This document shows positions 46,230-59,870 of a DNA stretch of 64,000 nucleotides, piece after piece (the first letter of the stretch is position 1; every line of letters starts with the position of its first letter). A program made the position numbers and the translations under genes. Below the pieces are notes generated by a model, which searched no databases, was not told the origin of the DNA, and was given only the letters and a program-made list of their open reading frames with translations. This DNA is from Stichopus chloronotus (taxonomy: Eukaryota > Echinodermata > Holothuroidea > Aspidochirotida > Stichopodidae), in contig CM037840.1 in the NCBI GenBank assembly GCA_021234535.1, forward strand, positions 16,881,415 to 16,945,414. Direction: 5' to 3'.

Positions 46230-47560
46230 GTGTTGCCCATGAAATACCGCTGTGGTATTTCACCCGATATTTCCTGCCTAGGAAATATCCACAAGTGGAC
46301 AAAGTCTAAAAAAGTATAAACATCACAAATCATTCTGACTTGATTCTGAAATGTGAAACAGTGAAAAAGAAGTGAAACATTCTATACTGAATACTAAGTA
46401 AACATTATCCAAATATGTAATCGTAGTGCTTGCAATGGGGACCTGGCCGACTATATCAGGACGCCATTCTGAAATTGCTACCAAGATCAAAAAGTTTCAC
46501 TAACATACAATGTATACGTGACAAACGCCTGACATGTTTCTCTTTTCCTTGCAAAATTTATAACCTACATGCTGAAGAACACCCATTGTCATACCTGTAA
46601 GTAAGATCGGTGTCTAATTAAAATGCAAGGCAAATTTTGTATTGTTCTGTGCCCAGTGCAAACACTAGAAGTCACAAAATCGGTTTCCTATTCAAAATAC
46701 TATGCAACGAGCCAGTTAAAGACATCACTTGATCCCTTACAGCATGAATTTATGCATGCACTGTTGTTAGTAAAAGAAAAATGGTTCGCAAGTACAACTG
46801 GTCATACGAAAATCACAGTAAAGAAATTAAAGGTGTTCGAGTTGAATATCTGATCTCCTAACAGACGAAGTTAGTTCTTCCATTGACTCTGAGTTATGCG
46901 GGGTCATTCTAACATTTCAAACAGAGCAAAGTCTCAAATTAAATGTACCCCCTCATCTTTGACAAAGCAAAACCAAGAAAATGGCGATGTTTCTGCTGAA
47001 ACATTTTCTCCTGTAAACAAGCAAATGTGAGTGGTTGTTGAAGGTAATTCCTTCTTGGAAAAGGGGAGGGGGACAATATGAAAATTAACAGATGGGAAGA
47101 TGCACTTTCGCAACTTGCTTATAACGTGGTTGCATAGATATTCAAGGTGTTGAAACTGTCTTACTGTGCTCCCTCAATCTGATTGCAACAGACTGACGGT
47201 TAATTCAAAATTATTCTGGGAAACTACTTTAAAGATAGTAAAAACAACAATACCGATATTTTACACCTATTCACAATGGTTCTGGTTTCAATTACTCCTT
47301 TCGCAGAAAAAAAAAACCTACTCCCGCCAGGAGCATATGTTATGATATCAATATGTGCTGCAAATGCACATTCCCAAATGAATAAAATAAATCTAAATAA
47401 TAAATTGAAAAGGCAAAAAACGACCAACAGTTTTATTTTGAGACACAGACAAATCGGATTAAATTCGAAATATTGGAACATTCTTCATAGAAAACTTATT
47501 TGGTGAAAAGCAGGAAAGGATTCATCTGTAAACAAAATAAAAAACCTTCCAAATGAACTT
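46230..47560. other. Non-coding stretch
   Basis: No supported feature. An open frame at 46,623-46,853 has no recognisable motif. Confidence 0.35.
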
Positions 47561-48000
47561 GTGCTAGGTACTATCAGACAGACAGAATAGATTTACTGAA
47601 AATGAAAAGTTTCCTAGTTCTATCACAGAAGCTATACTAGGGTGAAAAAATAAACCCTGTATCAAAGGTTACAAAAATAGCTTAGCTGAAAAATATTGCC
47701 ACAACAGCTACTATCAAGGAGTTACTGCTGACCTCTCAATGGACATAGTAGTATGTCACATATCCCAAATGAAAAATGTTGCCTCCTTGTATCACCTGAA
47801 CTATTAGGGTGTCTAAAATAAACCATAGCTCTTACCAAGTAGTAACTGCAGACCTCTCAACAATAAACATACCACTTTCACCAGAGCCATAAGGGATTCT
47901 AAAACAAACCCCTTATACACGTTTCCAACAATAGGATAGATTTACTGACATACATTGCAATACTGCCACCACAGCCATTATCAAGGTGTCACTGCAGACT
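47560..48000 (+). repeat. Dispersed repeat of ~130-160 bp units, three units
   Basis: Units share 'ATCAAGG(A/T)GT(T/C)ACTGC(T/A)GAC', 'AGGGTG/ATTCTAAAA..AAACC' and 'ATAGATTTACTGA'. The reverse complement of the same family is at 62,085-62,290, including 'GGTTTATTTTAGACTCCCTTATGGCT'. Confidence 0.55.
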
Positions 48001-48130
48001 GTTGCAAAAAGGCTTAGTGATTCCTTGTCAATCTTAAGAATTCTTATGAACCTATGTTTTTTACCTCTGGTGACCTAACATGGCCTTTGACCTTTACCAA
48101 AAACAATAGAGTTCTTCCTCTCAAGGTTGC
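47998..48130 (-). repeat. AGGTCA satellite family, minus-strand end copy
   Basis: It has AAGGCTTAGTGATTCCTTG (the reverse complement of the family right end), then GGTGACCTAACATGGCCTTTGACC, the reverse of the AGGTCA block. Confidence 0.6.
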
Positions 48131-48179
48131 AAATCTATTAACATGAAAAGTGTCTACCAGCCTTGTCTTGAAATTGTGA

Positions 48180-48310
48180 TTACAAGCCATTCAAGCCTGT
48201 AGCTAGGCAGGGTACTGGAAGGGGTGAGGGGGCAACATTTTTTCAGGGTGGAGGGATTTTTTCAGGGAGGCCAAATGTGTAAAACGGTTCAAAGCAAACT
48301 TCAAACTCTC
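48180..48310. repeat. MITE-related G-rich repeat
   Basis: CCTGTAGCTAGGCAGGGTACTGG followed by G-rich sequence resembles the left half of 31,110-31,216. Confidence 0.35.
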
Positions 48311-48410
48311 AAGGGGGCAAAAAGTGGCAAACCTGAGCACAATTACAAGAGAGTTTTGCAGTTATCCCTCTGGTGATTTGAACAAACTGTTGCAATACCA
48401 CCAGTTGTTA

Positions 48411-48660
48411 TCAAATTTCATCTAGCTCTAGATACTTAGACTTCAACCTCTCAACAGTATTCTTCTTGAGTCTTTGTTTGTAAGTGAAAAAATCTATAAG
48501 ATCAAGGATGAGACTGGTACTACAGAGGTGTATGCCTTTGCTTTGTTGCCTACACCATTCACCCACATATGCCATTGACCGGTCTAACTGCCCCTCATCC
48601 AATGTACTGATACTTTGTCTCCAGTTCCCTCCAGGACCTTGTCCACCAAGGTAACTTTGT
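48411..48660 (-). CDS. Possible terminal exon, unknown protein
   Basis: The minus-strand frame includes STLDEGQLDRSMAYVGEWCR, DLIDFFTYKQRLKKN and ends LKSKYLELDEI with a stop at 48,411. The composition (amphipathic helices, no low-complexity bias) looks coding. It lies about 0.7 kb downstream of the last supported exon of the DUF7869-like gene and could be its end or a separate gene. I recognise no domain. Confidence 0.3.
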
Positions 48661-49108
48661 TTCTATAGACCCGTCCTTGGTTTCCAGTTTGTACCTTCAG
48701 AAGTTAACAGATATGCACACTTGGTGAACCTTAAATTTCTTAACATTGAGACTACAATTTGTACCCTGAATCATTCAACGTTGGTCTGTTGCTGTTAACA
48801 TGATAACACCATGTGGACTTTGTCTAGGGTACTTTGGTTGTTTGGCAATTAATGAACTATAGTGAACTCTACAGGACTATGCACAGGTTAATGCAAGCAA
48901 TGCACAAGGGCACTGCCTGAGTGCATCCAGCTATAGAATTACCCTGTGAGAGTGCATATCCTTTACTGATGCACAGGTCCAGCATTGTCTAACCTTGTTA
49001 ATTTACGCAAAATAATATTTTCATTTAAGAGATGAAAACAACAAAATGTTGTTGTAAATAAACTCATTTCATTAACAGCACAAACCGAGTAAAATAAATG
49101 ATAGTGTG

Positions 49109-49143
49109 TTGATCCTCTTACCATGGGTTGATCAGAGGATCAA
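49109..49143. repeat. Perfect 10-bp inverted repeat
   Basis: TTGATCCTCT (49,109-49,118) pairs with AGAGGATCAA (49,134-49,143) across a 15-nt loop. Confidence 0.7.
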
Positions 49144-49363
49144 TTTCAATCATGTGACCACAATGGACCAGTATAAGTTGAAAATTATTATCAAGTATGA
49201 ATGAACATCACTGATGTTGACTTAAGCAATAAAAACGGCCTAACATGCATGTGCCATTGGTCTACATGCTTCATGAATTTAGCAAACATTTTACATACTA
49301 TTTCAATTGCAGTTGCTGTGTGAACTCCGTTTTCTTCTGACTGAGAAAACCAATAAAACTTAC

Positions 49364-52300
49364 ATCAGGACATTGATCTGTGATGATGTTTTCTAATTCT
49401 TCAATGGCCATTGGATCTATTGAAGTATACACCTCACTCGTTGACCTGGGTGCTAAATGCTTTAAGTTCCATGTGACTTCACTTCATTCCAAACACATCA
49501 ACAGGTAACTACTTTTCCCTACTTTTAAATAATTGTACAAAACATAAAATTATCTTTATCTTTTCTGTAACTGATCCTAAAGTTTAAGAGACTTGTTACT
49601 AATTGCATTTAGCTTCCCTTCAGAATAATAATAACTACGCCAAAAGTATGCTTTTCGAAGTGTGGTTCATGGACAGGACTCTATACTCAATTGTCTTGCC
49701 ACTCCCTACAGAACAGAAAACATCTCCAATTCCATAAGCTGAAAAGCAAGTAGGTCCAGATTATCATCATAGTACTCATATTTTATGGCATATACTACGG
49801 CTGTGGGCTGTGCATTTCCCGTTAATTCACTGTCCCTTAAACCGCTTTTATTCACCTAACAGTTAATAAAGGATATTTTCAAGCATGCCACTGGCTTTTG
49901 AAACAGTCATTGCTCCAGCTATATAAGGTGAGAAACTCACCCTGTTGTTGAGTGATGTTTAACAATTACATTGACAAAGCCATGCTAAGGCGACTGGGTA
50001 ATTTGACATTACAAAAATGGTTAATTATAAAGACAAGCGACGCATGAGTAAGTACAGACAGGTTGGTCAGTCAGTTAACTGATTAACTGTAACAGCCCTA
50101 CTATACGTGAAAAACTCAAAAAAGAGAACTTACAACTTCATAAGTAGCCTGTGTCTGTAGGCGTCTGGAAGTTCCTTTGCCACTTTCTCAACATCACGTC
50201 TTTCAAGATTTGGCACAACCCATTCTAAATGTTGACTGAGCTCAGGAACATCCTAAAACACCAAGCAAAATGCAAATATAAATAAACATTTTCTGTAAAG
50301 TCATCTCAGTAATCATACAGTGCTTTCTGCTGAACTGCAAAGGTTCGACAATGATAATTTCCGGGAATAATTTAGTGTTCAAAATTTCCATAGCAATTTT
50401 GGGCTTCTCTTTTACAAAATCATTAAAATCCCCAGTGCTGTGTGTACAAAGTTATTCCAAAGACAAACACTGTCTGCTAGAGGTCCAGCTAAACAGAGAA
50501 ACAAACGTTTAAAACAGATACCCATGCGGATACTCCTCACAAGATTCTGGCTTCCACGTTTCCCACTCCCACTTCTTGGAATGCATGAAACACCTTTTGT
50601 CCACTTTTCTGAAGCGAAACCAAAGTGGTCTGCTGTGGTGTGCAAACTGACCATAAAGATGTTGGCTCAGCAGCTCGTTCACATCCTGAACTGTGATGAC
50701 TGGTCTCATGTCAATGTTGGGAGTATAGCTATTGGCTGCTTCTTTGGCTAGGTCTAGCATATAATGAAACCATACCGATTAAGCATTATTTTTAACTGAC
50801 GACACATACTTATCATTACTGTAAGTTTGAGAAGGGCTTTGAGTAATATTGTGTACAATTTCGGCTGGCAGTCTTCCCTATTCACAGTTGAATTATGCCT
50901 TCTTACTGAGGATTTCACACTCAAATTTCCCACCCTAATTCTGGCAAAGGACTAGAAACTTACCTTCCAAAGTGTAAAAATTACTGTGACGAAGATGCTG
51001 TGCAATACACGAGAACATTTGGTTTACATCTTCGTGGGTATGACCAACTGGTAGAAAATGCACCTAAACCTATGGAGAAAAATACTGGAAAAGGTCAATG
51101 GACATACAAACATTTCCTTTTAATTCCTTAATGGGGCTCATTGAGTTTATATCGATCACTTAATGAGCATACTGCCACATGACAATGTTATAATTAGCAT
51201 ACTTAAGTTTCACATCCCACAGTTACGGAAAAAGTTAAAATCTGAATTTTTGGTATCCTGACTTGTAACAGTTTTGTGCATAATTTGAAAAGTGCGCTAA
51301 GTACTCACTCATAACACATTTATTTGTATGTAGGATATGGGGATTGTCTAAGTTTGACCATTTGTCATTGGTATGTGAAGAATACTTAACAGGTTTGGAA
51401 AAATTTGTTGCATTTTATGAGCCAACTCGATGAGCTGCTTGAACAGCACTTTACTTGACACTAGTTACTTTCCTTATCTAACTTGTTGTAGGCATTAGTC
51501 AGTACCTGTTGTTACATCCAGAGATGTTACACACATTAAAATAAATCTATTTACTTCACAATCGTTTTCTTACTCAAAGAAAAGCAAATCTTAGATTAGC
51601 ACTAAGGACTACTTTGACTGCTTCTAATTCTTCTGGAAGATTAAAAAGACCGCAACAATTTGAAAGGATGTGTTAAAATGCTAAAACACAGTGTAGTACA
51701 CTACTTGGCTCATTCATACTGTATGTAATAGCAGAGTGATATATCACAGGTCAGTGAGTGGATATTCTATTATATTTTGCTCCAAAAATTAATATATCCT
51801 CTGCTTTGACATATAGTTTCATGATGAAACTTTCTTATTACCTTTACATAAAAAATGTTATTTTTTTCTGTGGTAACATTCAAAAGTAATTGCAATGCTT
51901 ACATACCTCTTCAAATATGTCCCGTTCAACAAAAAGGCAGCAAAGGCTAAAACAAACTTATTCTTTTCTCTAAAACAATTATCCATATGAAGGAACAGCA
52001 CTTTCCGTAAATAATCCTGAGCTGCTATTAATGCCTCTGTTATGCAGTGAATGGTAAGGTTGCTATCATGTGGGATCTGTTTGATATCATGAAAATTAAG
52101 CGGCAGCTTCCCCTCAGGCAATGCAGTATGTACACGAAACCTGGAAGGAGAAAAGGTGATATACTGTACTCTTCTTTCATAAATGAACATTTCTTTTAAG
52201 TGCAGTACAACAAAATTTGTGAACCTTCAGGGTGCCCTCAACACTTTACTTTGGCCATAGAAGACAACACAGAATTTCACCAGGTGTTTGGTGTAGTGGT

Positions 52301-55113
52301 CTACTAGTCCTCTCACAGGAGGTCTGGGTTTGATTCCCAAACCAAATTCAGGGTTTATACATGTTCAAAATTTCATGACTTTTCCATGACTTTCAAGGAC
52401 CTATGAAAGCAGTCAGATCCCATATAGTAGGGGATCTTAAATGGCGGCCCGCGGGCCACATCCAGCCATCATTTCCCATGTATCTCATATTTTTCTAAAA
52501 TTGGAACAAAAAGTCCACTTTCTAGCAATTGCCTGACTTTTCCAGGAACATTAGAAAAAGTGCTCTTTTTCCCTGACTTTCCAGGACAGGAAATTCAAAT
52601 TTCAGTTTTCCCCTGACTTTCCAGCAATAATGGAATTATACCAAAGACTGAAAAAATGAAACCTACTGCCATTGTGCATGATGCTTGTTATGGGCAATGG
52701 AGTAGGGAAAACAACCCAGTTAACCCTCAACTGAAACAAAAACAAAAACGAAAAAAAAAATACTTGTGCGTTACGGCTCAAAACCTGAGGATTGCTTATT
52801 TTCTCCCCAAGTGTCCAGGGGTGCTTCATGTGTGTATGAGACCCGGAAACCAGGGTTAGCAAAAATCCTACCTCTGTGTAGTGTAGGTAAATGTTTCCAT
52901 TCCATCAAGACTACCTGTTTCCTGTTGCACACGAAACTCTGTAGGGGCAGTGGACACAAGTTACAGCATATGATAATAGCATGCATACGGTTGCATACTG
53001 CAAGTTACAGTACCTGTTAAGTGTACAGGAAGTCGAGCCAAGTGTGACGTTTCTTTGTCCTTGATAAGAAGGTCTGGAACATCTGTTTTGGACTAATCCA
53101 TACCATCATCGATTACGCAAGTCATCTCCCTTGGGTTGCGGCGAGCATTCTCACGAGCATCCTGGTATGATCTTCTTTCTGCCCTATTAAGGAAAGCCCA
53201 CAGTACAAGTGATTATTATAAAGTGCTTGATTTGAAACACTGCATTCAATAGGAATTCCACTCACGGAATAAAATGCCTACAGCAGAAGTTGCTTTAGGT
53301 CTGTTAAGTGCACAGAATGAAGATTCGTACTGCAACCAAAAGCTGATGACCTTGAACATTAGTTAACATACTTTAGTCATTCCAACAAATAAACTTGTCA
53401 TACTTTTAGAGTTAATGGGTTGAATGAAAATATGTGTTTACCATTGAAAAACATAACAAAGAAAATATGGTAAGAAAATACTTCTAATTTTAAATTACCT
53501 TTTGCTGACAGTCATAAAAAGTAACTGTATGCATGGTTAAGTGGTTCGAGCATCTGACTTGCATCTGACTGCCGTAGTCGGCTTAAACCCATTGTAGCCG
53601 TAAAACTTCATAAAACTTCCTGACAAAATAAACTTGTGTCCCAATTATAAATAGCAAAACCAATACATCATAGGTCACTTTATCAAAGGTCTCTGTGAGC
53701 CGTGTACAGACAGTGGACTTCGTAAAATCAGTAGACTGTAAGAGAAAGGTACAAACAGTTTTCTTAAACACATTATAAAGAAACATTCTCACCAAACGTT
53801 AAGCCATCTACACAGAAAATATCAATTCATAACCTTCAAACAGAGCAAATATGTACAGGATAAATTTTGAGGCGATCAGACACATCACTTACCTCAAATA
53901 AATGTGAGGAGTTTGATCATTTTTGCACAACTACATAAAGAATGAGAACTTAGCTATTCTATTAAACTTTAATATAACAGTGCTCACACCAACCACACTC
54001 AATTTCACGATGAGTGTGATTTCTAGCACACATGCTAAAGTTAAAACTCAAGGCCTGCATTTAGATGTACTCAGTCACCAGAGAAGGTCATAATTTAATT
54101 ATCAGCTACATCTACAGTGAACTTTTTTCAAGCCTATGTATTCCATACTTACATTTGGAATGATGAATTTCCCCAGGTATCGGGACCAAATGCGGGTGAA
54201 GTGGGAATAAGAAATGCTGTCTGTGATGTTACCTGTTTTCCCCCAATTCTTTCACCATGCGATCGTACACTGATCTCTTAGTCCAGTCATGGGGCAGGTG
54301 TACACCTGGCTTATGTAGCATGTAGTCACCTATTTTTCATCCAGGCTAATGCTAATACAGTTTTGCATCGTTTCCTCTGATGTCCTTTATTGCCATGTTG
54401 GATGTTCACTACACCTGATTTGAACAGCTTTAAACATTGCTGAAATCTCCAATCACTAACCCCATGTGCAATGCACCATGCTTTTGGGCAAACGATATTT
54501 CCTGATTCATTTTTCGTCTTCATTTGTCGCTGGCAATAAAACAAAGTCACTTTCATTGACTGACTCCATGCATTTGTTTGCTTCACAACATTTCTCTGCA
54601 AGCTTGGTTATTGCAACCATTACCTAGGTCAAATTCTATACCATTTGGCATAGTAATGTTTTCCATGTTTTCTAAATTCTCCACTCTTTTTTACGACTGA
54701 ATCATCCATCTGCAGTTTTTCTTTTTCCTGTTCTGTTGCCAAGGTCATGAGAACTTTTTGCTGAACTAGCTTACAACTGGCTACATGGTTTTCGCTTGCA
54801 TCCCCACTCTCCACTTCTGATTCTGACGGTGAAAAATGCAGATGAAAGCTGTCCTTTGTCTCAAAGTCATTTTGAGGGTTTTCAGTATAAATTTTGTCAC
54901 TCTCCACAGATTCTTCCAATAGATTAGCACCACCTCCAACTAGAGTATAATTAACTCTTGTTGAAACCTTATTGAAAAGATCCATAAATGAAAATCCAAC
55001 GAGCTGTGAGCCACCACTGTCACTCCCTGAATCACTGTCTGAGTCTCCATTAACGGTAGATTTACTGCAACTGTGTTCAGCAATATTATCATTGCTATCA
55101 TCAGCATCATCAG
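49364..55113 (-). CDS. Multi-exon 'GHTHED' gene (DUF7869-like), with disruptions
   Basis: Exons on the minus strand: 55,113-54,153; 53,930-53,893; 53,183-53,014; 52,938-52,872; 52,140-51,907; ~51,063-50,964; 50,753-~50,500; 50,252-50,134; 49,445-49,364. Most have clean GT/AG ends. Phases match at six junctions, including the 38-nt exon. An acidic Ser/Asp N-terminus leads to a C/H-containing block, HGNKGHQRKR and ISYSHFTRIWSRY. Then come ERRSYQDARENARRNP...VIDDGMD, KQIPHDSNLTIHC, LFLHMDNCFREKNKFV, HFLPVGHTHEDVNQMFSC and DLAKEAANSYTP. I know this order from the family recalled as DUF7869 (function unknown, RNase H/transposase-like by impression). Damage: frameshifts at A5/G5 runs (54,333-54,337; 54,240-54,244), TAG at 53,095-53,093 inside DGMD-x-SKT, and a bad join before HFLPVGH. 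Confidence 0.6.
52285..52350 (+). repeat. tRNA-like segment with B box (possible SINE head)
   Basis: GGTGTAGTGGTCTACTAG (A-box-like) and GGGTTTGATTCCC (B-box-like) are spaced as in a tRNA, but the arms pair poorly. It lies in an intron of the minus-strand gene. Confidence 0.35.
52370..52640. repeat. Dispersed repeat with 'GACTTTTCCAGG' motifs plus hAT-like segment
   Basis: Repeated 'CTGACTTTCCAGGA' / 'CATGACTTTTCCATGAC' motifs match, in the opposite orientation, 59,690-59,860 ('CCTGGAAAAGTCATG'). The middle (near 52,440-52,470) resembles an end of the hAT-type element at 5,255-5,704. Confidence 0.5.
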
Positions 55114-58100
55114 CTGAAAAAATACCATCAGTCAATGTTATCAAAGCCTGGGAGTCCCACAACAATATTCAAAGGTCACTTTTCCCATTCCCACACCAGG
55201 CCAACACTGTACAGTAATTTGCAACTTTGCAGTGGGCTAATAACCAACTCTAAAGTCTCGCATTTGACTCAACACTGTTGTACTAAATACTAAGGGTACC
55301 AATACTAATATATTGCGCTTGCCTACCTGTGTAATTTTGTTCACTAGGTAGAAGGCTAATGCCTACAGCATCGCTACAGTAGGTATTGTCCCCACTGTGG
55401 GCCTAACGGTAGGCCTATGTTTTTTTATCATTACGCTGGACTGAAACGTAGTAATGGAATTGCTGACTAAAGTCTAGGCTACACGAAACTTGCACACGAG
55501 AACACCGCGGTAAAGTTTGCCACAATGACCTGCTGAAGTACGACTGTACCGCTGTATGACTAGAACTCCTTGGTCGAACTGTTCACGGCTTCGCGTGCAG
55601 CGATATATATATATATTTTTTGGTAGGATGGCAATGGAAGTTCATGCCAATGGACCAATCGGCTTCTTGGAAATAGGCCGCACCGCCAATTCCATCTCGT
55701 TAGTCACATTCGTACTCTATCACTGTTCCAAAAGTTTGCGACCGTCATAGTACGGTTCCCGGGGGAAAGCCCCTATACCGTACTCACTCGGGATGATTGT
55801 CACCCGCCGTTCGTGTGTTTGTGTTGTGAGTGCAGTGTGTACCTGGAAGTGTCCCCTTGAATATTCTCCTTATTTTAGCGTATTTGTTTGTTGATGTGGC
55901 GAAAAGGTGAAGGCTGAGGCCCTATGAAAGCAACACCCCCCGAGTAGTTATGAATTCGTTTTTATTTCCGTTCTGTCTGTTACTATATTCCGGCGTAGAT
56001 AAAACTAAAAAGGAAGAGGGAAGGGATGCGATACACTGATATATAGTTTTTACTGCGCCCAATAAAGGGTCTATCGTGTGCATTTTATAGGCGATAGTTG
56101 GGAACAAACCACTCGCCACACGCAACCTCCTCACCGTAGCCATAAGCTATATAGTGATTAGACGTTCATACACAAACACCGTGAGAGGCTTCCTGCTTAA
56201 AGCAAAACCACCTCCCAGTTCTTTGTGTGGCTATAAAGAGCAAGAACAGTGCATTGGTCTTTGTTTGCTTCGGATATCCTTCATTATTGGCATTGAACTC
56301 CGAAGCTTTCATGCATTGTTGAATTCGTGGTCTCCAAAAGTTATTGAATTGGTAATCCTGTGTAACATTTATGCCTTTCGTTACCTACCGCACTGACTTA
56401 TCCGTGAATAATGCAACACGGCTGCCCATTCAAGGAGATTGCAACTGGAGTTGTTAACTTTCACTGAGCAGGAAACAGGGAAGTCTTTCGTTGCCTGTAA
56501 CATACATTGCGTCAAAATGGCCTATACGAGAAGCTGCATGGGTCCTGTGAACCGTGATTTTAATTCATTCCTACTCCATTGTATCAGAAGTCCATGACTA
56601 GGCTGATACAAAACAGGCTCTCAGAAATTCTGAAAGTAGGACAAAACTATGAATTATTTGAGTTTGATCATTTTTCTTGAAGAAGCCTTGCTTTGCAAAT
56701 TACGATTGCCCTCAAAATTCGCAAGAGCGATACTATGTGGACCTTTTAATCGATGAGTCGAGAGCAAATAATGTGACTTATACGAGAAAGACATCACAAG
56801 TTATTTTAAAGTGAATCATTTTTTCAACATTTCATATCTGGAAAACTGCTAAAAGTGTGGCTGACGGATGTCACTTCATCTTTAATTCGATAACTTCGAC
56901 AGTGTTTCGTTAATGTTATGTCACACGATGTCATAAAAATAACCTGATGTCATAAATATACAACCACGCTCGTCATAGGGGTGGGAAGGACATGACAGGG
57001 GTGAACTGGGGTGACTGTTGGAAGGAAAAAATGACGCATTTCCCCCTTTCTTAGACATAGTAAACAGTCGAAAAGCCTTCACAGTTCCTTTTAGCTCTAT
57101 ATTGATGTACTGATTTATGACTGGGACTGCAAAAACAATCATAGGCTTTTCTTGGTCAGCATTGGTGAAAAGTAATTTGAAGACTGCAACCAAATTGCTG
57201 ACTTCAATCTTCCCATGATGGAAAAAGTATAATTTGTCGTTGATATTAGACGTGAATCAACATAAATGTGAAAAAAGAACGGTCCATAACCCCTCCCTTC
57301 ATGTGGAAAATCGATGGAAAGTATATTTTACTACCGGTATTATAGTAAAATGGGGATCCGGTATGATTTGAAAGTAAAAAATTATGAACATACATAGCCG
57401 TAATTTTTCTACCTAAAGAAAAAGAGGCTCACTGTGCGGGCTTTTATCTACAGTTAAAATTCACTCAGAGCGACAGTCATTTCATACAGGGTCCGCGTTG
57501 TGTAAAGAGTCCACAATTAAGTCATTAATTCTCCGTATGGATATGTTTCTAACGAAAATCGTTATAAATGAAGCTTATAAGACAGGTTGTTTCATTATTG
57601 TTAACTAAGGAGTTTGGAACATCACCAACTTAACATCATATCACATGACATGCATGTGGTGACAATTTGTTTGAGTTTAGTCAAGTGAGGTAGGCCCTCC
57701 TCTGCTCCACTACCAAGTGACTACCAAGTGGCTGCTCAGCCATGTCCCTCCCCCCCCCCTTATAAAAAATCCCACATAAATTCCTACATGAAATGAGATG
57801 TGGGATTTATGTGGGTATTTGGATGTATAAGTAACTGACTATGCCAGTATGAGTGACTGCCTGTTCGAGCTCGAAAGGGCTCCTTCAGGACTTAGGTAAT
57901 TGTATGTAAATAATGTTATTTTTTTTATGAGGCTGGAATGAAGGAGAAAAAGTTGGGGGTGGGAGTGAAATCAATCATCTGTCACATCATCGAGATCGTA
58001 AGAGGAATTGAGAAAAGGAGTTAAGTGGCATTGTTCCAGGCATCTTTCAAATAAGAAAGAGCTTTCGTGAGAGTTCTTGTGAAAATATGATTCATTTAAG

Positions 58101-59300
58101 TGCCAGAATTTTGGGGTCCTTTAAAAGGGATTGGCTAAGTTGTTTTCTGTTACCATTGGGGAAAAAGTGCAATGCTTCCGCAAGGAAGCATGGGCTTTAT
58201 TTTATAATTAACTGACTATCACAGTAACTTACTATCACACATACATGAACAATTTTGCATTGTGGTGAATGGACCTGACAGAGGATACCCTATTTCGAGC
58301 ATTCTGATTCGAAGATATTTTTGGCGCCAAAACACTGAGATATTGGTAATCAGTGGTGAAGGTGTGCTAGCACATACCCTTCATTTTCTACATTTAACAG
58401 TGTTAGAATTCTTCCATTGGCTGAGAAAGTAGTTCAATATTGCTTCCTCATGAAAAACTATACACTTCAATGAGAAAATTGTGTTTGCATGCCTTTCGTG
58501 GCTCCATTTTGGCAAAACTTTAGATTACACATTGCCTATACTATGGTGCTGAAGTATATATCAATGGTTAAGGTATGCTAGACTGATTATATCAATCTAT
58601 GTTCGTTCGAATAGTATTGATATCTCCTATACGTTGCAAAATATGTTAATTTGCCCTCTTGAAAAAATCTCAAATTCCTTTTAATGCATGATAAGTTGTA
58701 AGTTGTAATTTATATCATTTAAAAAGGTGTACTGGAAAGTGTACTGGTACTTTCAAGCTTCTGTGGTGCTGCACTTGTCATATTGGGTATGCCACAGGTA
58801 AGCAAGGGTTTCATTGCTTTTATGCCTAAAGTTTAGGTAACTGTCAATCAACAAAATTATTAATATCTTGGTTCCTAACCAGGGTTTTAAGTACCGCTGG
58901 TTGGGGAGCAAGTTTCACATCCAAAAATTTTCAGAAGGGAGGTGAAGGTCCTTCTTCTGTGGAGTTCTCCCCTACTGTGATGTCCAGTGACCAGGGTTAT
59001 GCTTTTCTCAAAAATGTGGTGGCAGTGAATCATTTTTAGTTTCTTTAAGAGAAGGGTACAGTGTTAAATCAAGTCTTGATATGTTAGAGTGGTACTAATT
59101 CTAAGCATTCTGGTGAAATTTCCATTGAAATCCAATGTGCTGTTCTCCAGAAATGAGCAAGTAAAGTTGTCACATTTTCAACAAAAAGTTAACTTGAAGC
59201 AAGCAAATATCACATCATGCCTTCACATTAGTTTCCTGTTCTGAATGTTCATCATGTGATCACTCTAGACACTTTGGCACTCGATCAATTGAATATTTGT
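55114..59300. other. Long non-coding stretch
   Basis: A small (TA)n tract lies near 55,605. A CAG|GTAAGC donor-like site near 58,796 could belong to an upstream exon of the methyltransferase-like gene, but I cannot support its frame. No other feature is seen. Confidence 0.35.
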
Positions 59301-59310
59301 TAATATTTCC

Positions 59311-59520
59311 CAGGACTGGACTTGCACGGATGTGAAGAAGTTTGTAAACACAATTACAAACATCAGCATTAACCATCAGAGCACATTACAAAATATGGCA
59401 GTGGCAAAATTGGCAATAAAGGAGTCAAGGCATTTTGCAGAGCCAATGTCCTTAATATATATGGTCCCTACGGAAGACACAAGTACTAATTCATTATGTC
59501 AATCAAATTCTTTGTGGTAG
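59311..59520 (+). CDS. Possible upstream exon of the methyltransferase-like gene
   Basis: After TTTCCCAG the frame reads DWTCTDVKKFVNTITNISIN and onward to a TAG at 59,518. A W-T-x-x-D-(V/I)-x-x-F start followed by an alternating hydrophobic stretch could be the strand-helix region that follows the catalytic motif in N4/N6 methyltransferases. No DPPY/SPPY-type motif is visible. Assignment to the downstream gene rests mainly on position. Confidence 0.25.
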   Translation, partial: QDWTCTDVKKFVNTITNISINHQSTLQNMAVAKLAIKESRHFAEPMSLIYMVPTEDTSTNSLCQSNSLW

Positions 59521-59639
59521 AGGGACCTAACATATTGGGTGAGTTATGAATCAATGCGGTTGAGGGGTGGAGACATGACAGTGTAGCCAAGTCCAACCCA
59601 CAACTTAACAGAAGTAATGAAACTTTTCCCTATCGACAC

Positions 59640-59870
59640 CTTTACTTTTAATGACTGTCTTGCATCTGCTGGCAACAAAGTTTCTGTGGTTATGGTTAAT
59701 ACCTGGAAAAGTCATGTAAATTTGAAAACATTTTTCCAGGCATGGAAAAGTCTTGAAATTCAGGTAGACTGTGTGAAGTCCTGGAAAAGTCTTGGCAATT
59801 TTCACCAAAAAAACTTTTACTTTGAAACAAGAAATGGGAAACTCAAAAAGAAAATGGGAAAGAAATACTG
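59640..59870. repeat. Dispersed 'CCTGGAAAAGTC' repeat, inverse of 52,370-52,640
   Basis: Three 'TGGAAAAGTC' motifs at short spacing. The open frames here follow the repeat and are not taken as genes. Confidence 0.5.

Noticed and set aside
52285..52350. tRNA gene
   Set aside because: The box motifs are present but acceptor and anticodon arms do not pair, so it is kept only as a tRNA-like repeat.
54972..55217. Ser/Leu-rich plus-strand open frame
   Set aside because: It is a mirror of the acidic Ser/Asp-rich first exon of the minus-strand gene.
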